This document shows, in pieces, positions 60,192-64,000 of a stretch of 64,000 nucleotides of DNA; the first letter of the stretch is position 1; every line of letters begins with the position of its first letter. Under the pieces are notes generated by a model that saw only the letters and a program-made list of their open reading frames with translations, ran no database searches and was not told the DNA's origin. Position numbers and translations under genes: made by a program. Source of the DNA: Gelidibacter algens (GTDB lineage Bacteria > Bacteroidota > Bacteroidia > Flavobacteriales > Flavobacteriaceae); the NCBI RefSeq assembly GCF_001678675.1, contig NZ_LZRN01000004.1, positions 102,210 to 166,209 on the forward strand, given 5' to 3'.

Positions 60192-61481
60192 ATGGACGGT
60201 AATGCCCTTATCATTATTGTGTCCCTCATTTTATCTGCTTTTTTCTCAGGCATGGAGATTGCCTATGTGTCTTCCAACAAAATCCACATAGAAATTGCTA
60301 AGAAGCAAAATGATTTTCTAGCCAAAACACTTACAAAACTTACTGCTAAACCTTCTAAGTTTATAGCTACCATGCTTATTGGTAACAATATTGCTTTGGT
60401 GGTCTATGGCTTCTTAATGGGCGATAAGTTGGTCAATTGGTTCAAATCCCTATTGCCCACAGACTATGTTTTTTTGAACTACCTGTTGAATGATTTGAGC
60501 CTTTTGTCCCAAACCATCATTTCAACCTTACTGATCTTAATTACTGCCGAATTTTTACCGAAGGTGTTTTTCCAGATTTATGCCAATTCACTTCTCAAAA
60601 TATTAGCAGTTCCTGCATACTTTTTCTACGGCTTGTTTTCATGGGTTTCAGATCTTGTGATTTGGATTTCCAATATGATTTTGAAACGCTTTTTTGAAAC
60701 GGGTGGAGATGATGTACATCTGGTGATGACAAAAATAGAACTGGGAAACTATATCAGTGAGCAAATGGAGTCTGTTGAAGAACATGATGAAATTGACAGT
60801 GAGATCCAGATCTTTCAAAATGCCCTTGATTTTTCGGAAGTCAAGGCGAGAGAAGTGATGTTGCCTCGTACTGAAATTATCGCCGTTGATATCAATGATT
60901 CCATTAAAAACTTGAATGGGCTGTTCACCTCTTCCGGATTGTCAAAGATTTTAGTGTATAACGATTCGGTAGATGATATCTTAGGGTATGTCCATTCTTT
61001 TGAGTTGTTCAAAAAACCTAAAGATATCAAATCAGTAGTAATGGGTGTCGAGTTTGTGCCAGAAACGATGTTGGTAAAAGATGTGCTGAACGTGCTGACC
61101 AAAAAGCGAAAGAGTATTTCAGTGGTGATTGATGAGTATGGTGGAACGTCAGGCATTATTACCGTAGAAGATATTATTGAGGAATTGTTTGGAGAGATTG
61201 AAGACGAACATGATACGATAGCATTGATTGAAGAAAAAATAGACGATGAAAATTATAAGTTTTCGGCACGATTTGAAGTCGACTATATCAATGAGGTCTA
61301 TAAATTAAATCTTCCGGAAGGTGAAAATTATGAAACTTTAGGAGGATTGATCGTTGATGAAACCGAAGAGATTCCGCAAGTCAATGATCAAGTCCAAATT
61401 GAAAAATATTTATTTACCATTTTAGAGGTGTCCACAACAAAGATTGACCTTGTATCGTTGCGGGTACTTGATGAGGATTAG
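60192..61481 (+). CDS. CNNM/CorC-family (hemolysin-like) membrane protein
   Basis: A 429-residue protein: a DUF21/CNNM membrane domain (about 1-175, four helices, beginning with LILSAFFSGMEIAY), a CBS pair (about 200-325, with REVMLPRTEI and SISVVIDEYGGTSGIITVEDIIEELFGEIEDEHD) and a C-terminal CorC/HlyC domain (about 340-425). Members of this family export or sense Mg2+ or Co2+. Length and domain order are standard. It is co-transcribed with the small membrane protein. Confidence 0.92.
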   Translation: MDGNALIIIVSLILSAFFSGMEIAYVSSNKIHIEIAKKQNDFLAKTLTKLTAKPSKFIATMLIGNNIALVVYGFLMGDKLVNWFKSLLPTDYVFLNYLLNDLSLLSQTIISTLLILITAEFLPKVFFQIYANSLLKILAVPAYFFYGLFSWVSDLVIWISNMILKRFFETGGDDVHLVMTKIELGNYISEQMESVEEHDEIDSEIQIFQNALDFSEVKAREVMLPRTEIIAVDINDSIKNLNGLFTSSGLSKILVYNDSVDDILGYVHSFELFKKPKDIKSVVMGVEFVPETMLVKDVLNVLTKKRKSISVVIDEYGGTSGIITVEDIIEELFGEIEDEHDTIALIEEKIDDENYKFSARFEVDYINEVYKLNLPEGENYETLGGLIVDETEEIPQVNDQVQIEKYLFTILEVSTTKIDLVSLRVLDED

Positions 61482-61488
61482 GGTTTAG

Positions 61489-61588
61489 TTTTCAGTCTTC
61501 AGTTTTCAGTGTTCAGTTGGCAGTCGGCAGTTTTCAGTGTTCAGTGTTCAGTGTTCAGTATTCAATGTTCAGTGTTCAGTTGGCAGTA
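61489..61588. repeat. TTCAGTG/TTGGCAG microsatellite-like tract
   Basis: A 100-bp tract made of irregular copies of GTTCAGT and TTGGCAG units (at least ten CAG-containing units, with five or more complete GTTCAGT). It is in the 338-bp spacer between the CNNM and PpiD genes. The remaining spacer (to 61819) holds no gene; it includes an AT-rich promoter-like region just before 61820. Confidence 0.85.
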
Positions 61589-61819
61589 TCTAATGTCTAA
61601 ATTGATTGCCAATGACGTGTTACAAACCCCAAACCCCAAACCTAATACCCCAATCCCTAACTTGCTTCTAAACACCTCATTTTCGAGATACTTCCAGGTC
61701 ATTACCAAAGATCAGCAGCACACAATGCACTAATAATTTAATAAAGTAGTATTCTACTTTTATTATTTGATAGAAATTGGTATTTTCGCGCACTTATATT
61801 TTCTAACTTATACAACATA

Positions 61820-63967
61820 ATGGCAGTTTTAAATAAAATTAGACAACGCTCAATTTTTCTTATTGTAATTATAGCCTTGGCATTATTCGCTTTTGTGCTT
61901 TCTGACCTGTTCAGAAACAGCAGTGCTTTTGGGACTTCGCAAGATACCATTGCCACTATTAATGGCACTGATATTAAACGTGATGACTTTATGGGCCGTG
62001 TTGAAAACATGCAACGCCAAATGGGTCCTAGTGCAACTTCCACCCAAACAATGAACAGAGTATGGGACCAGGAAGTGAGACGTGCTGTTATGGAAAATCA
62101 ATTTGAAGGTTTAGGTCTTTCTGTTGAAAAAGATCAAATGAGAAATCTTTTGAGAAACAATTTTTCAACGTTCCCAGAATTTACCAATGAAGCAGGTATT
62201 TTTGACGAGAACAGATTAAATGAGTTTATTGCCAATTTAAAAGCGATCGCTCCAGAGAGAGCACCGCTTGGAAACTTCCAAATCAACTATGCGGAATGGG
62301 TGAGTAATGAAAGCTCAATAGCTGTTGCTGCAAAAGAGCAGGCTTATTTTAGCATGGTCAAAGCTGGAGTTGGTGCAACGCTTGCTGAAGCAGAGGTAGA
62401 GTACACAATGGAAAGTGCCACTGTGGATATGAAATTTGTAAATGTGCCTTATTCTTCAATTGACGACAGTGCGGTTAAGGTTTCTAAATCTGAAATTTCA
62501 GATTATATCAATAAACACAAAAAGAAGTTTGAAGTTGACGCTTCAAGAGATATCAATTTTGTACAATTTACAGAGTCTGCGTCCTTAGAAGATGAAAATG
62601 CTGTTAAGGATAATGTGGCTTCCATGTTAAACACAAGAGTAGAATACAATGAAGTGTCAAAATTGAATGACACTATAGTTGGCCTAGAAGCAACTAAAGA
62701 TATTGAAGGTTTCATCAACGCCAACTCTGACGTGAAGTACACCAATAATTATTTGACAAAATCAAGTTTGCCAGATGTGGCACAGGATAGTATTTTCAAT
62801 TTGAATGTTGGGCAGTATTATGGGCCATATAAAGACAATAATATGTACAAGATCACTAAGGTGGTTGAGGAAAAATTTATGCCAGATTCTGTAAAATCAA
62901 GACATTTATTGATTCCTTTTGTAGGATCTCGTGCCGCAGATGCTGAAACGGTTCAAACAGAAGCAGAAGCAAAGGCTACTGCAGATAGTTTGTTGACTAT
63001 TATTAAAGGTAACCGTTCAAAATTTGTTGATCTTTTAGATTTCTCTGTTGACAAGGTCAGTAATGAGAAAGAAGGGGTTTTAGATTGGTATTCTTACAAT
63101 TCAATGGTGCCAGAATTTAGAGATTATACTTTTGAAAACACTAAAGGAGATCTTGCCGTGATCAAAACCGATTTTGGTTTTCACGTAATTGAAATTTTAG
63201 ATCAGACAGATAAGAAGCGTATGGTTAAAGTGGCAACACTTGCACAAGCCATCGAGCCTTCAGAAAATACAGTTGATGATGTTTTTAACCGTACTTCAAA
63301 ATTTGAAATCGCACTTCAGGATAAAGATTTTCAAGATGTGGCAAAAGAAAACGATGCAGAAGTTAAACCTGTAAATAATATCAAAGAACTTGAGGAGAAT
63401 ATCCCAGGATTGGGTAGTCAAAGAGCTATTGTACGATGGGCTTTTGAAAACGGAACCAAGGTAGGTGATTATAAGCGTTTCTCTATCCCAGGTGTAGGTT
63501 ATGCTGTTGTTCAGGTAACTTCAGTCAACAAAGAAGGATTGATGACGCCAGAGGCTGCTTCAGCAACTGTGATTCCTGAAATCAGAAAAGAGAAAAAAGC
63601 AAAAATGATCCGTGAGAAAATTTCTGCTGCAACTGTAGATGCTGTTGCAAAGAATCAAAATGTACCGGTATCTACTGCAACTGCTGTAAACATGAAGAAC
63701 CCAACCCTTTCAGGTGCAGGTTTGGAGCCTAAGGTTGTAGGAACTGCTTTTGGATTAAAAGAAGGTCAGACCTCTCAATTAATTGACGGCAACAAAGGTG
63801 TGTTTATGGTAGAAGTGACTAAAAAGACAGGTGCTCCTAAATTGGACAACTATCAAGCTATCGCCAACCGTTTAAACACATCAAAAATGAACTCAGCACA
63901 AACTCAAGCTTATGAAGCTCTAAAAGAAGCTGCAGAGATTAATGACAACAGAGCTACATTTTACTAG
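61820..63967 (+). CDS. PpiD/SurA-like periplasmic peptidyl-prolyl isomerase
   Basis: A 715-residue chaperone anchored by one N-terminal helix (about 13-32, SIFLIVIIALALFAFVLSDLF). A SurA_N-like domain follows, with TINGTDIKRDDFMGRVENM and helices to about 300; a parvulin domain is at about 350-460 (VKSRHLLIPFVG, DLLDFSVDKVSNEKEGVLDWYSYNSMVPEF, KTDFGFHVIEI); a helical tail with a second parvulin-like part completes it. It helps fold secreted and outer-membrane proteins. The last bases of the window (AAAAAAAGAGGTC) may be the beginning of a terminator that is cut off. Confidence 0.9.
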   Translation: MAVLNKIRQRSIFLIVIIALALFAFVLSDLFRNSSAFGTSQDTIATINGTDIKRDDFMGRVENMQRQMGPSATSTQTMNRVWDQEVRRAVMENQFEGLGLSVEKDQMRNLLRNNFSTFPEFTNEAGIFDENRLNEFIANLKAIAPERAPLGNFQINYAEWVSNESSIAVAAKEQAYFSMVKAGVGATLAEAEVEYTMESATVDMKFVNVPYSSIDDSAVKVSKSEISDYINKHKKKFEVDASRDINFVQFTESASLEDENAVKDNVASMLNTRVEYNEVSKLNDTIVGLEATKDIEGFINANSDVKYTNNYLTKSSLPDVAQDSIFNLNVGQYYGPYKDNNMYKITKVVEEKFMPDSVKSRHLLIPFVGSRAADAETVQTEAEAKATADSLLTIIKGNRSKFVDLLDFSVDKVSNEKEGVLDWYSYNSMVPEFRDYTFENTKGDLAVIKTDFGFHVIEILDQTDKKRMVKVATLAQAIEPSENTVDDVFNRTSKFEIALQDKDFQDVAKENDAEVKPVNNIKELEENIPGLGSQRAIVRWAFENGTKVGDYKRFSIPGVGYAVVQVTSVNKEGLMTPEAASATVIPEIRKEKKAKMIREKISAATVDAVAKNQNVPVSTATAVNMKNPTLSGAGLEPKVVGTAFGLKEGQTSQLIDGNKGVFMVEVTKKTGAPKLDNYQAIANRLNTSKMNSAQTQAYEALKEAAEINDNRATFY

Positions 63968-64000
63968 TAGTTTTCAAAATATAGTATAAAAAAAGAGGTC

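Noticed and set aside
61489..61588. Possible CRISPR array
   Set aside because: Units are 7-12 bp, contiguous and irregular, without spacers of constant length and without cas genes.

Overview
The window comes from a marine-type member of the Flavobacteriaceae (Bacteroidota); I cannot name the genus. The evidence is a low G+C content, a SusC/SusD pair, flavobacterial promoter boxes of the form TAnnTTTG, very weak Shine-Dalgarno sites with several GTG/TTG starts, TamA/TamB-type envelope genes, and many short palindromic intergenic repeats of the sort common in this phylum. Most of the window is ordinary chromosomal core. The more accessory parts are an arsenosugar-type cluster (about 16.4-31 kb) and a type I restriction-modification island (43.2-51.7 kb).

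Layout. 1-3.4 kb: polyamine operon (3' part of arginine decarboxylase, agmatinase, a deoxyhypusine-synthase-like enzyme, an acidic small protein). 3.6-8.4 kb: a VOC protein, a small secreted protein and three glycosyltransferases (one multi-spanning GT-C type, two GT2). 8.6-11.5 kb: a NosR/NapH-like membrane polyferredoxin paired with an FAD oxidoreductase. 11.7-16.5 kb: a plus-strand envelope operon (DUF547 protein, beta-barrel, GH113-like lipoprotein, Omp85-like barrel, metallophosphatase). 16.5-30.9 kb: a long run of minus-strand genes matching the bacterial arsenosugar neighbourhood: two families of arsenosugar-associated glycosyltransferases, DUF547, sterol-desaturase-like oxygenase, purine nucleoside phosphorylase, rhodanese, an aberrant metallophosphoesterase, Na+/solute symporter, SusD, SusC, the radical SAM enzyme ArsS and a CxxC peroxidase-like protein. 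No arsM methyltransferase is visible.

31-40 kb: nucleoside deaminase, a mazEF toxin-antitoxin pair, then TamA and TamB; the TamB 5' end looks frameshifted at an A8 tract. 40-43 kb: FAS1 lipoprotein, bile-acid:Na+ symporter-like protein, PH-domain protein and a secreted thermonuclease. 43.2-51.7 kb: hsdM-hsdS, then REP-like CATTGCGAGG repeats enclosing a small GIY-YIG gene, then an unknown gene, a PD-(D/E)XK nuclease gene and hsdR, the last three chained by 4-bp overlaps. 52-55.4 kb: a hydrolase fused to a cREC-like domain, a small membrane protein, a MATE exporter and two overlapping mini-membrane genes. 55.6-64 kb: tRNA-Phe with terminator, then a core run of coaX, an outer-membrane protein, a TPR protein, lptC, a small membrane protein, a CNNM/CorC protein and a PpiD-like isomerase.

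The most interesting items are the arsenosugar cluster with its own SusCD pair and a metallophosphoesterase that has lost metal ligands but gained a Cys cluster; a repeat family with constant flanks and a completely variable stem-loop core; the GIY-YIG gene bracketed by REP-like direct repeats, one repeat of which also supplies the first codons of hsdS; and the extra nuclease coupled to hsdR. All functional statements rest on reading motifs by eye; no database search was run.
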